From Paraburkholderia sp. ZP32-5 (GTDB lineage: Bacteria > Pseudomonadota > Gammaproteobacteria > Burkholderiales > Burkholderiaceae): DNA of 64,000 bases. Made by a program: the position numbers and the translations under genes. The notes beneath the pieces were generated by a model. That model saw only the letters and a program-made list of their open reading frames with translations. It had not been told where the DNA came from and made no database searches. The stretch spans positions 1,984,001 through 2,048,000 of the forward strand of contig NZ_JAJEJP010000002.1 in the NCBI RefSeq assembly GCF_021390495.1, in the 5' to 3' direction. Each line of letters starts with the position of its first letter. The first letter of the stretch is position 1. Of this stretch, positions 9,199 through 17,670 are shown piece by piece.

Positions 9199-10068
9199 TC
9201 AGTCGCCCGCCAGCATCCCGGCGAGCGCGCTCAACGTGGCGCCGGCCGGCGCGGCCACTTTCAGCGCGAGCAGCGGATCGGCACGCGTACGGCCGAGATT
9301 GATCGCCGCGATCGGCTTGCCCTGCCGCTGTGCCCATACGCAGAACCGGTAGCCGGAATACACCATCAGCGACGAACCGGCCACCAGCACCGCGTCGGCC
9401 GCGTCGAGCGCCTGCGAGGCCGCTTCGACGCGCGCCTTCGGCACGTTCTCGCCGAAAAACACCACCGACGGTTTCAGCAGCCCGCCGCAGTTCGAACACG
9501 CGGGCACGCGAAAACCGCCGAGATCGTGCCATTCGAGATGCGCGTCGCCGTCGGCGGCGGCTTCGGCCGTGACGTCGAGCAGTGCCGGGTTGTCGGCTTC
9601 GAGCGTTTGCTGGATCGACGCGCGCGCATGCTGCATGCCGCAGTCGAGACAGGTCACGCCGTCGATCCCGCCATGCAGCTCGATCACGTCGCGGCTGCCG
9701 GCGCGCTGATGCAGACCGTCGACGTTCTGCGTGACCAGCGTCGGCACATGGCCTGCCGCTTCGAGCCGCGCGAGCGCGACGTGCGCGGCGTTCGGCTGCG
9801 CCCGCGCGACCAGCGGCCAGCCGACCATGCTGCGCGCCCAGTAGCGCTGACGCATCGCGAGCGTGCCGAGAAATTCCTGCAGCGTGATCGGCGGCGAGCG
9901 CTTCCACGCGCCATCGTCGTCGCGATAGCCGGGAATGCCGGAGTCGGTGCTGATGCCCGCGCCGGTCAGCACGAACAGGCGTGGATAACGCTGCACGAAG
10001 CGGTGCAGATCGTCGAGCGTGTGTGCGTCGATCAGAGGGTCGTTCGGCGTGAGCTGAAGGTCGGTCAT
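9199..10068 (-). CDS. NAD-dependent SIR2-family protein deacylase
   Basis: A 289-residue sirtuin that removes acyl groups from protein lysines using NAD+ and releasing nicotinamide and O-acyl-ADP-ribose. Landmarks in order: NAD-binding GAGISTDSGIPGYRD, TQNVDGLHQRAG, catalytic His in ELHGG, a four-cysteine zinc site (CLDC and CSNC), then GSSLMVYSGYR and AINLG. The length and the wide zinc module resemble class II sirtuins. ATG 10068 is the natural start, though its SD is weak; the frame continues 59 codons upstream through the neighbouring 10098-10337 gene in another frame, which is rejected. Adjacent to that small gene by 29 bp. Confidence 0.92.
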   Translation of the reverse strand: MTDLQLTPNDPLIDAHTLDDLHRFVQRYPRLFVLTGAGISTDSGIPGYRDDDGAWKRSPPITLQEFLGTLAMRQRYWARSMVGWPLVARAQPNAAHVALARLEAAGHVPTLVTQNVDGLHQRAGSRDVIELHGGIDGVTCLDCGMQHARASIQQTLEADNPALLDVTAEAAADGDAHLEWHDLGGFRVPACSNCGGLLKPSVVFFGENVPKARVEAASQALDAADAVLVAGSSLMVYSGYRFCVWAQRQGKPIAAINLGRTRADPLLALKVAAPAGATLSALAGMLAGD

Positions 10069-10097
10069 GACGGGAACGGTGGCAAATCGTGCGCGGC

Positions 10098-10337
10098 TCA
10101 GTGACGCGTGCGCGGGTCTTTCGATTTCCGCGGCTTCGGTTGCGGGTTCTGCTGTGGATCCGGCGGCGCCTGATGGCGTTGCCGCCACGCCGTCAGCGCG
10201 ATCTCGTAGCGTTCGAGCGCTGCGTCGTAGAGATCGAACACACACTGAGTGCAGCCGCTATGACAGCAGTCTTCGAGATCGGGCTGCACGGGCGGCTGCG
10301 GCGGCGGATCGTCGTCGCGGGGTGTGGCTCGGGGCAC
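10098..10337 (-). CDS. Oxidoreductase-like domain small protein
   Basis: A 79-residue protein with a Pro-rich N-terminus, the Cys-rich core CCHSGCTQCVFDLYDAALERY and a basic Pro/Lys tail. The core matches the 'oxidoreductase-like' N-terminal domain found in short beta-proteobacterial proteins and in fungal/plant mitochondrial proteins; its biochemical role is not established, but a metal or redox site formed by the four cysteines is plausible. The start is a GTG at 10337 with no clear SD, so it may be wrong by several codons. It lies 29 bp upstream of the SIR2 gene on the same strand. Confidence 0.75.
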   Translation of the reverse strand: MPRATPRDDDPPPQPPVQPDLEDCCHSGCTQCVFDLYDAALERYEIALTAWRQRHQAPPDPQQNPQPKPRKSKDPRTRH

Positions 10338-10474
10338 GGCGGGCGCGGCTTTCGCGTGGAGACGGAAAGCGCTCAGTATATAGGTTCAATGCGGGTTGAA
10401 TGCGGGCCGAACGCGGGTTGAGCGCGCGCTTCCACGAAGGCCCGCGCTCCCGCCTGTGCTCCGTCAGATGCCGC

Positions 10475-11239
10475 TCAACCGCGCCCGACGAACGGCATCT
10501 TGGTGGCCATGATCGTCATGAACTGCACGTTGGCCGACAACGGCAGATTCGCCATATGCAGCACCGCGTCGGCGACATGCTGCACATCCATCAGCGGCTC
10601 GACCGCGATTTCGCCGTTCGCTTGCGGCACGCCACGCGCCATCCGCGCAGCCATCTCGGTCGCCGCGTTGCCGATGTCGATCTGTCCGCACACGATGTCG
10701 TATTTGCGGCCGTCGAGCGAAACCGCCTTGGTCAGGCCGGTGATCGCGTGCTTGGTCGCCGTATAGGCCGCACTGTTCGGCCGCGGCGCATGCGCGGAGA
10801 TCGAGCCGTTGTTGATGATGCGGCCGCCGCGCGGGTTCTGCGTCTTCATCAGACCGAATGCCGCGCGCGTGCACAGGAACACGCCGTTCAGATTGGTATC
10901 GACGACCGAGCGCCATATGTCGATATCGAGTTCATCGAGATCGACCGGCGGGCCGTTGCGCCCCGCATTGTTGAACAGTACGTCGAGCCGGCCGAAGCGC
11001 GCGCGGATCGTGTCGAACAGCGCGGCCACGCTAGCGGCGTCCGTCACGTCGCACGATACCGCGAGCGCGTCGCCGCCCAGTGCGGTAATTTCAGCGGCGG
11101 CCGCATCGAGCGGGTCCTGGCGGCGCCCGGCGAGCACCACGCTATAGCCATGCTCCGCCAGCTTGAGCGCGCACGCGCGGCCGATGCCGCTGCCCGCGCC
11201 CGTCACCAGCGCCACTTTCCTGTTTTCCGTTTCCGCCAT
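10475..11239 (-). CDS. Short-chain dehydrogenase/reductase (SDR)
   Basis: A 254-residue classical SDR. The cofactor loop is [16 protein letters not shown], with AGRRQD after strand 2, favouring NADP(H). The structural motif NNAGRNG, the catalytic Ser in NNGSISAH and the catalytic YTATK are present. These enzymes oxidise or reduce an alcohol/carbonyl with NAD(P), and the substrate cannot be assigned. The start at 11239 has AGGAG 7 nt upstream. It is isolated from its neighbours by more than 130 bp on each side. Confidence 0.9.
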   Translation of the reverse strand: MAETENRKVALVTGAGSGIGRACALKLAEHGYSVVLAGRRQDPLDAAAAEITALGGDALAVSCDVTDAASVAALFDTIRARFGRLDVLFNNAGRNGPPVDLDELDIDIWRSVVDTNLNGVFLCTRAAFGLMKTQNPRGGRIINNGSISAHAPRPNSAAYTATKHAITGLTKAVSLDGRKYDIVCGQIDIGNAATEMAARMARGVPQANGEIAVEPLMDVQHVADAVLHMANLPLSANVQFMTIMATKMPFVGRG

Positions 11240-11465
11240 CGTGCATCTCCTGTGTGTTGTGTTGTGCCGGCTCAGAGGTGCATATCGGACAACTGTCGAC
11301 CGCTGTTAAGCGCCTCTTTTCGCCCTGCACCATACAACATCAGATGACTGATCGCAAACCTGCGCATTGCCGTTGCGGGCGCATTGTTCGCGCAGCAGAC
11401 CGACGTCTTTCAGCCCGCTTTCACTATCGAAACGCGCCGCGCGAGCAAGTACGCGTCAGCTGGCG

Positions 11466-12878
11466 CTACACGCGGAAATCGGCCGCCATATCTTCGTCCG
11501 TGCGCGCTTCGAGCTTGCCCGCGCGGCACGCTTTCATGAACACGTCGTAATCCTGCTCGACCTGATCCGCGTAGCTCATCGCGTAGCCGGTCAGTGCCTC
11601 CGCGAACTGCTCGCCGCGGCCGATATACGAGCTGATCTCGATCGCCTGGCCGCTCGCCTTCGCGTGCGCGCGCGCCATGATCCAGCCGCACAGCCCCGCG
11701 TAGCCGTCGAGCAGATCGCTGTCGAACAGTTCGATATTCGCGGACAGCTTCATGTCGCGCAGCTGGCGCGCATAGAAATGCCGTCCGAGCGGCCCGGTCG
11801 CCCAGCCGAGAAAGATATCGCTGGCCGCCTGCAGCATCCGCTGTCCGTACACGACGCGCTCGCCTTCATGCTTGACGGCCGGCGACTTGTGGAACCGCGC
11901 GATGACCGACGGGCGCGCTTCCTTCAGTTGCAGGAACAACGGCTTGTTCATGTGATCGACGAGCAGCGCCACCAGACAGCGCGTGCCGACGCTGCCCACA
12001 CCGACCACCTTGAACACGATGTCCTGCATCGTGAAGTGATCGAGCAGTTCGCGGCGGTCGTGAGACATCGTCTTCCGATAGTCGGCCCACATGTGCTCGA
12101 CCATTTTGTCGACATTGCCCTTGCGGAACGCTTCGGATTCTTCCGGCGTGAATAGCGTGGTCGCGCCGAGCACGTGAAAAAGCGCGGGCGGCGCGTCGTT
12201 GATCGTCCAGCGGTCGCCGTCATGCGAGGCCATCTTTTCGAGCAGGCTTTCGTGCGTGCGGCTCGCGGCGCGTTCCATCGCGCGCCGCACCGCGCGTCGG
12301 CGCTCGGGCGTCAGCGCGGTTTCCGCCATATGGTCGAACGTGATGCGGTCGTACCACAGTTCGAGCGCACCGCGCTGCGCATACTGGGCCATCCGGTCGC
12401 GATACGAGTTGACCGCGGTCATCACGAGGCTCTCGGCGGTACCGCGGCTCAGGCGCATATGGCGGGCGGCCACCACGAAGCTCGCGGTAAGCCGCTTCAG
12501 ATCCCATTCGAATGGGCCGACCGACACTTCGTCGAAGTCGTTCAGATCGAAGATCAGTTGTCGCTCGGGTGTCGCGAAGCCGCCGAAGTTCATCAGATGG
12601 CCGTCGCCGCAGATCGGTATGCTGAGGCCCGAGTCGTGCACCTTCGAGAGATCGTGCGCCTGCAGGATCGCGCTGCCGCGAAAGAACGTGAACGGCGACA
12701 CGGCCATGCGTCCATAGCGCAGCGGCACGAGATTCTCGACCCGGCCCGCGCTGCTCTCCTTGAGCAGTTCGATCGGGTCGCGCCGCAGCTCGCCGACCGC
12801 GCGATGGCTGGAACGCTTCGAATGCTCACGGGCGGCACGGCCACGAGCTTCCCGTTCAGCGATGGTGCTGGCTTTCAT
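11466..12878 (-). CDS. DUF2252 family protein
   Basis: A 470-residue cytosolic protein of the DUF2252 family, which has a kinase-like (aminoglycoside phosphotransferase-related) fold. Blocks seen: RYGRMAVSPFTFFRGSA, GDGHLMNFGGFATPER, the FDLNDFDEVSVGPFEWDLKR segment with the acidic residues expected around a phosphate/metal site, and GVGSVGTRCLVALL. Family members are poorly characterised, often isolated genes, and have no proven substrate. Start 12878 has GGAG 7 nt upstream; the extension to 12953 is rejected. Monocistronic. Confidence 0.88.
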   Translation of the reverse strand: MKASTIAEREARGRAAREHSKRSSHRAVGELRRDPIELLKESSAGRVENLVPLRYGRMAVSPFTFFRGSAILQAHDLSKVHDSGLSIPICGDGHLMNFGGFATPERQLIFDLNDFDEVSVGPFEWDLKRLTASFVVAARHMRLSRGTAESLVMTAVNSYRDRMAQYAQRGALELWYDRITFDHMAETALTPERRRAVRRAMERAASRTHESLLEKMASHDGDRWTINDAPPALFHVLGATTLFTPEESEAFRKGNVDKMVEHMWADYRKTMSHDRRELLDHFTMQDIVFKVVGVGSVGTRCLVALLVDHMNKPLFLQLKEARPSVIARFHKSPAVKHEGERVVYGQRMLQAASDIFLGWATGPLGRHFYARQLRDMKLSANIELFDSDLLDGYAGLCGWIMARAHAKASGQAIEISSYIGRGEQFAEALTGYAMSYADQVEQDYDVFMKACRAGKLEARTDEDMAADFRV

Positions 12879-13158
12879 GCGGTTTCTCCGTTTTGCGAAT
12901 CTGACCGGCGATGACAGAGACTGCTTGATTTGGCACGGCAACTGGCACGACAAAGCGAAACAGCCAGGCGTGAATCTTCCTATACCTTGGCCTTACGGCA
13001 ACTTGATGGCAGCGCCGCCGCGCGTTACGCGGGAACTGTTGCTCGAATCACGCTATTCACGATCATAGCGGGCCGGAACAGATCGCCGCAAAAAATGCCG
13101 CCGTCCGTTTGCGCGCGAGTCCACGCTGCGACGCGCGGTGCCCGGGTAGAATCGGCGC

Positions 13159-13842
13159 ATGCGCCCACCCTCCGTCCAGCAGCGCGAGCCCGAGCTTCCG
13201 CTGCACACGCCCAGTGTGTCGTCGCTGACCCTGGCGGCGGTTATCGCCGTGATCGCGTGGATTTCGATCTTCGCGCAAGCCGACGTCACGATCGACCGCA
13301 CGCTCGCGCGCGGGCTCACCGTGCTCGACGGCCTCGCGCGGATGAGCAGCTATCTGACCAACCTGACCGTGCTCGCGTGCGCGATCTGCTTCACGAGCAT
13401 CGCGCTATGGCAGCATCGCTCGCCGCTCGTGCGCTTTTTCCGCCAGCCGACCGTGGTGACCGCGGTGGTCGTGTATATGGTGTTCGTTGGCATCGCGTAT
13501 AACCTGCTGTTGCGCGGCATCTGGACACCCACTGCCTACCGGCGCGTGCTCAACGAGTCGCTGCATAGCGTGCTGCCGATGCTCGCCGCGCTCTACTGGG
13601 TGCTGTTCGTGCCGCGCTTCCAGTTGCGGCCGCGCCACTGCGTGCTGTGGCTCGTCTATCCGCTCGCGTATCTCGGCATCACTTTCTGGCGCGGCAGTCT
13701 GTCGGATTTCTATCCGTATCCGTTTATCGATGTCGAAACGCTCGGGCTCAGACAGGTGCTCGTCAATTCCGCGCTGCTGTTCGGCGGGTTTTTGATGCTG
13801 CTGGCGGTGTTTGTCGGTATCAACTTCGGGCGGCGGCGCTGA
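13159..13842 (+). CDS. Pr6Pr-like six-helix membrane protein
   Basis: A 227-residue integral membrane protein with about six hydrophobic segments (starting near residues 25, 65, 98, 135, 160 and 200). The order and motifs (SYLTNLTVLACAI near residue 65, LNESLHSVLPMLAALYW near 133, YPLAYLGITFWRG near 165) match the Pr6Pr/FAR-17a-like family of predicted membrane proteins. The function is not established. The start at 13159 follows a weak purine stretch; the first hydrophobic segment begins soon after. Stands alone on the plus strand. Confidence 0.75.
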   Translation: MRPPSVQQREPELPLHTPSVSSLTLAAVIAVIAWISIFAQADVTIDRTLARGLTVLDGLARMSSYLTNLTVLACAICFTSIALWQHRSPLVRFFRQPTVVTAVVVYMVFVGIAYNLLLRGIWTPTAYRRVLNESLHSVLPMLAALYWVLFVPRFQLRPRHCVLWLVYPLAYLGITFWRGSLSDFYPYPFIDVETLGLRQVLVNSALLFGGFLMLLAVFVGINFGRRR

Positions 13843-14129
13843 GGCTTTGATGGGGCGTCCGTCATGCGCGGGTTGCTCTCTTAGCCGCGTCATAACCGTC
13901 TCATAGCTGCTCGATAGCCACTTTCTGGCCACTCGTTGCCGCGCCGTTTTCAAGTTCCTGCGCAAGTTCCAGCATCGCCGCCCGCCGTGTCCGCCAGGCG
14001 CACTTCTTGCGGCCCTCCGGGACTGTCGCAGGTCGCCGCCCTACCGGCGCGGCCCGCGCGACACCCTCGTCTGGCGCGCTTGCAATCGCAACGCGCTCAC
14101 ACGTAAATATGACAACGGGAGCGATGCAT

Positions 14130-14405
14130 ATGGACACGAATTCAGCGGAAGGCACAGTCAACGAAATCGCCGGCAAGGTGCAAAGCGCGGCGGGCGACGT
14201 ACTCGGCGATGCCGGTATGCAGGTGGCGGGCAAGGCGCGCGAGTTGAGCGGCAAGGCACAGCAGCTCTGCGCGAATACGACGAGCCTCGTGCGCGACACC
14301 GCGGTCGAAAACCCGTTCACGACGCTTGCGGTCGTTGCGCTGGCCGGCTTCGTCGCGGGCGCGCTGTGGTCGCATAACTCGGCGGATCGGGATTATCGGC
14401 GTTAA
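14130..14405 (+). CDS. CsbD/DUF883-like membrane-anchored stress protein
   Basis: A 91-residue protein. The first half is a CsbD-like amphipathic helical region (GTVNEIAGKVQSAAGDVLGD, then AGKARELSGKAQQLC), and the C-terminal third has one hydrophobic helix with small residues (TTLAVVALAGFVAGALW) followed by a polar RDYRR tail. Such proteins are induced by general or osmotic stress in other bacteria and may sit on the inner membrane or on ribosomes. ATG 14130 has GGGAG 8 nt upstream; ATGs at 14109 and 14124 are alternatives. Monocistronic. Confidence 0.78.
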   Translation: MDTNSAEGTVNEIAGKVQSAAGDVLGDAGMQVAGKARELSGKAQQLCANTTSLVRDTAVENPFTTLAVVALAGFVAGALWSHNSADRDYRR

Positions 14406-14468
14406 GGCCCGCGTTAAGCGATAGACGTGATGCGGGCGATTTGCCTCAAGCAGTCGCCCGCTGCTTCA

Positions 14469-15278
14469 TCAGGCGCTTTTCTTCTTGCGGCCGGCGCCCA
14501 TCTCCAGTTCCACCCACGTCGGCGCGTGATCGCTCGCATGCGGCTCGCCACGCACCCAGCGGTCGACGCCCGCATCGCGCAAACGCGGCGCGAGTTCGTC
14601 GCTCAACAGCAGATGATCGATGCGCAACCCCGAATTGGTCTCCCAATGCCGGCGGAAATAATCCCAGAATGTATAGACGCGCTCATCGCCGAAATGCGTG
14701 CGTAGCGCATCGGTCCAGCCTTGCGCGAGCAGCTTTCGATAACGCTCGCGGCTTTCCGGCTGCAACAGCGCGTCTTTAAGCCAGGAGCGCGGGTTATAGA
14801 TATCCTCGTCGGTCGGTACGACGTTATAGTCGCCGGCCAGCACGACCGGCTGACCGCTTTTGAAGAGCTTCGCCGCGTGTGCCAACAGATGATCGAACCA
14901 CGCGAGTTTGTAGTCGAACTTCGGACCGGGCTGCGGATTGCCGTTCGGCAAGTACAGTGACGCAATCACCAGCCCGCCTGCCTCGGCTTCCAGATAACGG
15001 CTATGCGTATCGGCCTCGAAGCCGGGCAAGCCGCGCCGCCGTTCGACCGGCGCTTCGCCCTTCGACAGGATCGCCACACCGTTCCAGGCACTCTGCCCTT
15101 GCCACAGCGCGCCGTAACCGGCGTCACGCAGTGCTTCGGCCGGAAATGCGCTATCCACTGCTTTCAGTTCCTGCAGGCAGACGATGTCCGGCGCCTCGCG
15201 CTCGAGCCACTGCAATAACGCCGGCAAGCGCGAGCGGATGCCGTTGATGTTGAACGTCGCAATCCGCAGCTTCGTCAC
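14469..15278 (-). CDS. xth: Exodeoxyribonuclease III / AP endonuclease
   Basis: A 269-residue DNA-repair nuclease of the exonuclease III family that cleaves at abasic sites and degrades DNA 3' to 5'. Signature blocks: RIATFNINGIRSRL (metal-site Asn), DIVCLQELK (metal Glu), GDYNVVPTDEDIYNP (catalytic Asp-x-Asn), LRIDHLLLS and the C-terminal SDHAP (catalytic Asp-His). All expected residues are present. The start is GTG at 15278 with GGGAG 8 nt upstream. The tail is Lys-rich (GRKKKSA). Not in an operon. Confidence 0.94.
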   Translation of the reverse strand: MTKLRIATFNINGIRSRLPALLQWLEREAPDIVCLQELKAVDSAFPAEALRDAGYGALWQGQSAWNGVAILSKGEAPVERRRGLPGFEADTHSRYLEAEAGGLVIASLYLPNGNPQPGPKFDYKLAWFDHLLAHAAKLFKSGQPVVLAGDYNVVPTDEDIYNPRSWLKDALLQPESRERYRKLLAQGWTDALRTHFGDERVYTFWDYFRRHWETNSGLRIDHLLLSDELAPRLRDAGVDRWVRGEPHASDHAPTWVELEMGAGRKKKSA

Positions 15279-15348
15279 GATCGTTTCTCCCTGGCCGCCA
15301 GGTTCGGCCCGCGATGATCTGCTATGACAGGCGATGACCCGCTATGAC

Positions 15349-15567
15349 CTAACCCGCCGCGACATCGCACCACTCGATCGCCCACGAGCGCGCGCAGCAG
15401 ATCGCATCGGCTTCAGTCGCAAAGCAATCGATGTCACCGGAATCATGCGATTGAAAGGCTTCGTTGCGCCGCGGCACGCGGGTGATCTTTGCGCGTGCGT
15501 AGTAGACGCCCTCATCCGCGCGACGGGCACGGCAGTCGATATGGAAATGCAGATAGTCGAATTGCAT
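15349..15567 (-). CDS. Small hypothetical protein, 72 aa
   Basis: Not recognised. A 72-residue cytosolic protein starting MQFDYLHFHIDC, with five cysteines and a high content of Ala, Arg and Asp. ATG 15567 is preceded by AGGAG at 5 nt, which supports translation; the upstream in-frame codons run through a repetitive CATG-rich stretch (15599-15645) and are rejected. It follows xth on the same strand after a 70-bp gap in the upstream direction. Confidence 0.55.
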   Translation of the reverse strand: MQFDYLHFHIDCRARRADEGVYYARAKITRVPRRNEAFQSHDSGDIDCFATEADAICCARSWAIEWCDVAAG

Positions 15568-15949
15568 CGGCGCTCCTGTGAACTTGCGCGTGCGGGTCAT
15601 GTATCTACTCATGCATCCGCTCATGCACCCACTCAAGCATCATCACGCGTCAGTCATGCATTAACCGGGGCCGAACGATATGCTGACGGCCATCGCGACT
15701 CACGCCAGCACCGCCCATACCCGGGCTCCGACCGCCAGTCGCGACGTTCATTGCCAATATTAGCGTGCATTAATTGCGCAGTTCGGCTTTGATCTTGCAC
15801 TGTTTTTTTAATACCGTTCTACCAGCCACGGCACCGAGATTGCTGCGCTTTGCCTTGTCTGTCCTCTTTGTCTGTTCTGTTTCAACGCGATGCGTTGGAC
15901 TTCGACGCATCAGCCTGCATTGACCTTTCAATGGAGTTATCCGAACGTC
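15568..15949. other. Intergenic region upstream of the aldehyde oxidoreductase operon
   Basis: About 380 bp between the divergent 72-residue gene and the paoABC-like operon. It contains short imperfect repeats of an ACTCATGCAYCC-like unit (about 15605-15645) and, near 15795-15890, a stretch of lower GC that probably carries the operon promoter. No operator, riboswitch or RNA gene was recognised. Confidence 0.4.
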
Positions 15950-16657
15950 ATGTCCACGCATACCGACTGTCAGGATTCAGACGACGCAGCCTCTGCGGAA
16001 TCAGGCTCGCAGCCGTCACATCCGTCACGCCGCCGCTTTCTTCAATCGGCGGCCGCGGCCGCGACGATCGGCGCGGCCCCGCATCTGCGCGCGCAAACGC
16101 CAACGCCAGCCGCGCCGCCCGCGCCAGCTAATGCAGCAGTACCGCCACGCCCGGTCACGTTGAACGTGAACGGCCGCGCCTATACGCTGCAACTCGAACC
16201 GCGCGTGACGCTGCTCGACGCATTGCGCGAATACGCGGGGCTGATGGGCACCAAGAAAGGCTGCGACCGTGGCCAGTGCGGCGCCTGCACGGTGCTGGTC
16301 GAAGGCCGCCGCATCAACTCATGCCTGACGCTCGCGGTGATGCACGAAGGCGAGAACATCACGACCGTCGAAGGACTCGCATCCAGTGACGGCGTGTTGA
16401 GCCCGATGCAGCGCGCGTTCATCGAACACGATGCGTTTCAGTGCGGCTACTGTACGCCGGGGCAGTTGTGCTCGGCGACTGCCCTGCTCGGCGAATTCCG
16501 CAACGGCGCGGCGAGCACCGTCACCGCCGACGTGCGCATGCGTCCGGCCGCGCTATCGGACGAAGAGATCCGCGAGCGCATGAGCGGCAATATCTGCCGC
16601 TGCGGTGCCTACGCGAACATCGTCGCCGCGGTGCGCGCCGCGCACGGCAACGCATAA
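15950..16657 (+). CDS. paoA: Periplasmic aldehyde oxidoreductase, [2Fe-2S] subunit (PaoA-like)
   Basis: The 235-residue small subunit of a xanthine-oxidase-family molybdoenzyme. A Tat signal (SRRRFLQ followed by an Ala-rich core, about residues 25-50) exports the folded complex to the periplasm. The ferredoxin-like domain has [13 protein letters not shown] plus a further Cys (INSC), and the second all-helical domain has CGYCTPGQ and CRCGAY, giving eight cluster cysteines. The start at 15950 leaves the usual short N-region. Eleven bases separate its stop from the FAD subunit, which has its own GGAG site, so the three subunits form an operon. Substrates of E. coli PaoABC are aromatic aldehydes, and this one is likely similar. 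Confidence 0.93.
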   Translation: MSTHTDCQDSDDAASAESGSQPSHPSRRRFLQSAAAAATIGAAPHLRAQTPTPAAPPAPANAAVPPRPVTLNVNGRAYTLQLEPRVTLLDALREYAGLMGTKKGCDRGQCGACTVLVEGRRINSCLTLAVMHEGENITTVEGLASSDGVLSPMQRAFIEHDAFQCGYCTPGQLCSATALLGEFRNGAASTVTADVRMRPAALSDEEIRERMSGNICRCGAYANIVAAVRAAHGNA

Positions 16658-16668
16658 CGGAGACCGGC

Positions 16669-17670
16669 ATGGATGCGATCTCCTACGAACGCGCCGGCGA
16701 TGTGGCCGGCGCAGTACGCGCCGCGCAGCAGCCGGGCGCGGTATTTATAGGCGGCGGCACGAATCTGCTCGATCTGATGAAGGGCGGTGTCGCGCGGCCG
16801 ATGCGGCTCATCGACATCACGCATATCGGCGGGCTCGATTCGATCACCACGTTGCCCGGCGGCGGCATCCGCATCGGCGCGCTGGTGCGCAACAGCGATG
16901 CGGCCAATCACGCGCTCGTGCGCGAGCAATACCCGCTGCTGTCGCAGGCGTTTCTGGCCGGTGCGTCCGCGCAGTTGCGCAACATGGCAACGGTCGGCGG
17001 CAATCTGCTGCAACGCACCCGCTGCGGCTACTTCTACGACACCGCCTTCACCCAATGCAACAAGCGCATGCCCGGCAGCGGCTGCGCGGCACTCGACGGC
17101 CACAACCGCATGCACGCGATTCTCGGCGCGAGCTCGCAATGCATCGCGGTCAATCCGTCGGATATGAGCGTCGCGCTCGCCGCGCTGGAGGCGATCGTGC
17201 GCGTCAGCGGCCCCGGCGGCGAGCGCACGATCGCGTTCGCGGATTTTCATCGGCTGCCCGGTGACCGGCCCGATCTCGATACCACGTTGCAGCCCGGCGA
17301 ACTGATCACCGCGGTCGATCTGCCGCCGCCGCTGTTCAGCGCGCACTCGCACTACCTGAAGGTCCGCGATCGTGCCAGTTATGCGTTCGCGCTGGTGTCG
17401 GTCGCCGCCGCGTTGCAGATGGACGGCGAGCGCGTGCAAAGTGCGCGCATCGCGCTCGGCGGCGTCGCGCACAAGCCGTGGCGCGCGAGCGCGGCCGAGC
17501 AGATGCTCGCCGGCCAGCCGCTGACGCAGACCGCACTGCGGCACGCTGCCGCCGCCGCGCTCGACAGCGCGCAGCCGCGGCGCGACAACGGCTTCAAGGT
17601 CCAGCTCGCGCAACGCGCGATCGTCCGCGCGGTCAATCAGGCCGCCGGCAACGTGGGAGGTGTCGCATGA
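16669..17670 (+). CDS. paoB: Aldehyde oxidoreductase FAD-binding subunit (PaoB-like)
   Basis: A 333-residue subunit that passes electrons from the Fe-S clusters to FAD. FAD-binding blocks: [16 protein letters not shown] near the N-terminus and [18 protein letters not shown] in the middle, the latter including the cysteine-containing insert [20 protein letters not shown] that in PaoB-like and 4-hydroxybenzoyl-CoA reductase-like subunits can hold an extra [4Fe-4S] cluster. The C-terminal CO-dehydrogenase-flavoprotein domain ([16 protein letters not shown]) follows. ATG 16669 has GGAG 6 nt upstream. Its stop overlaps the next start in an ATGA junction, which suggests translational coupling. Confidence 0.93.
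   Translation: MDAISYERAGDVAGAVRAAQQPGAVFIGGGTNLLDLMKGGVARPMRLIDITHIGGLDSITTLPGGGIRIGALVRNSDAANHALVREQYPLLSQAFLAGASAQLRNMATVGGNLLQRTRCGYFYDTAFTQCNKRMPGSGCAALDGHNRMHAILGASSQCIAVNPSDMSVALAALEAIVRVSGPGGERTIAFADFHRLPGDRPDLDTTLQPGELITAVDLPPPLFSAHSHYLKVRDRASYAFALVSVAAALQMDGERVQSARIALGGVAHKPWRASAAEQMLAGQPLTQTALRHAAAAALDSAQPRRDNGFKVQLAQRAIVRAVNQAAGNVGGVA

Noticed and set aside
8756-9907. 383-codon minus-strand frame spanning PPOX and SIR2 genes
   Set aside because: Lies in another frame of two well-supported genes; the peptide is Arg/Ala-rich with no motifs.
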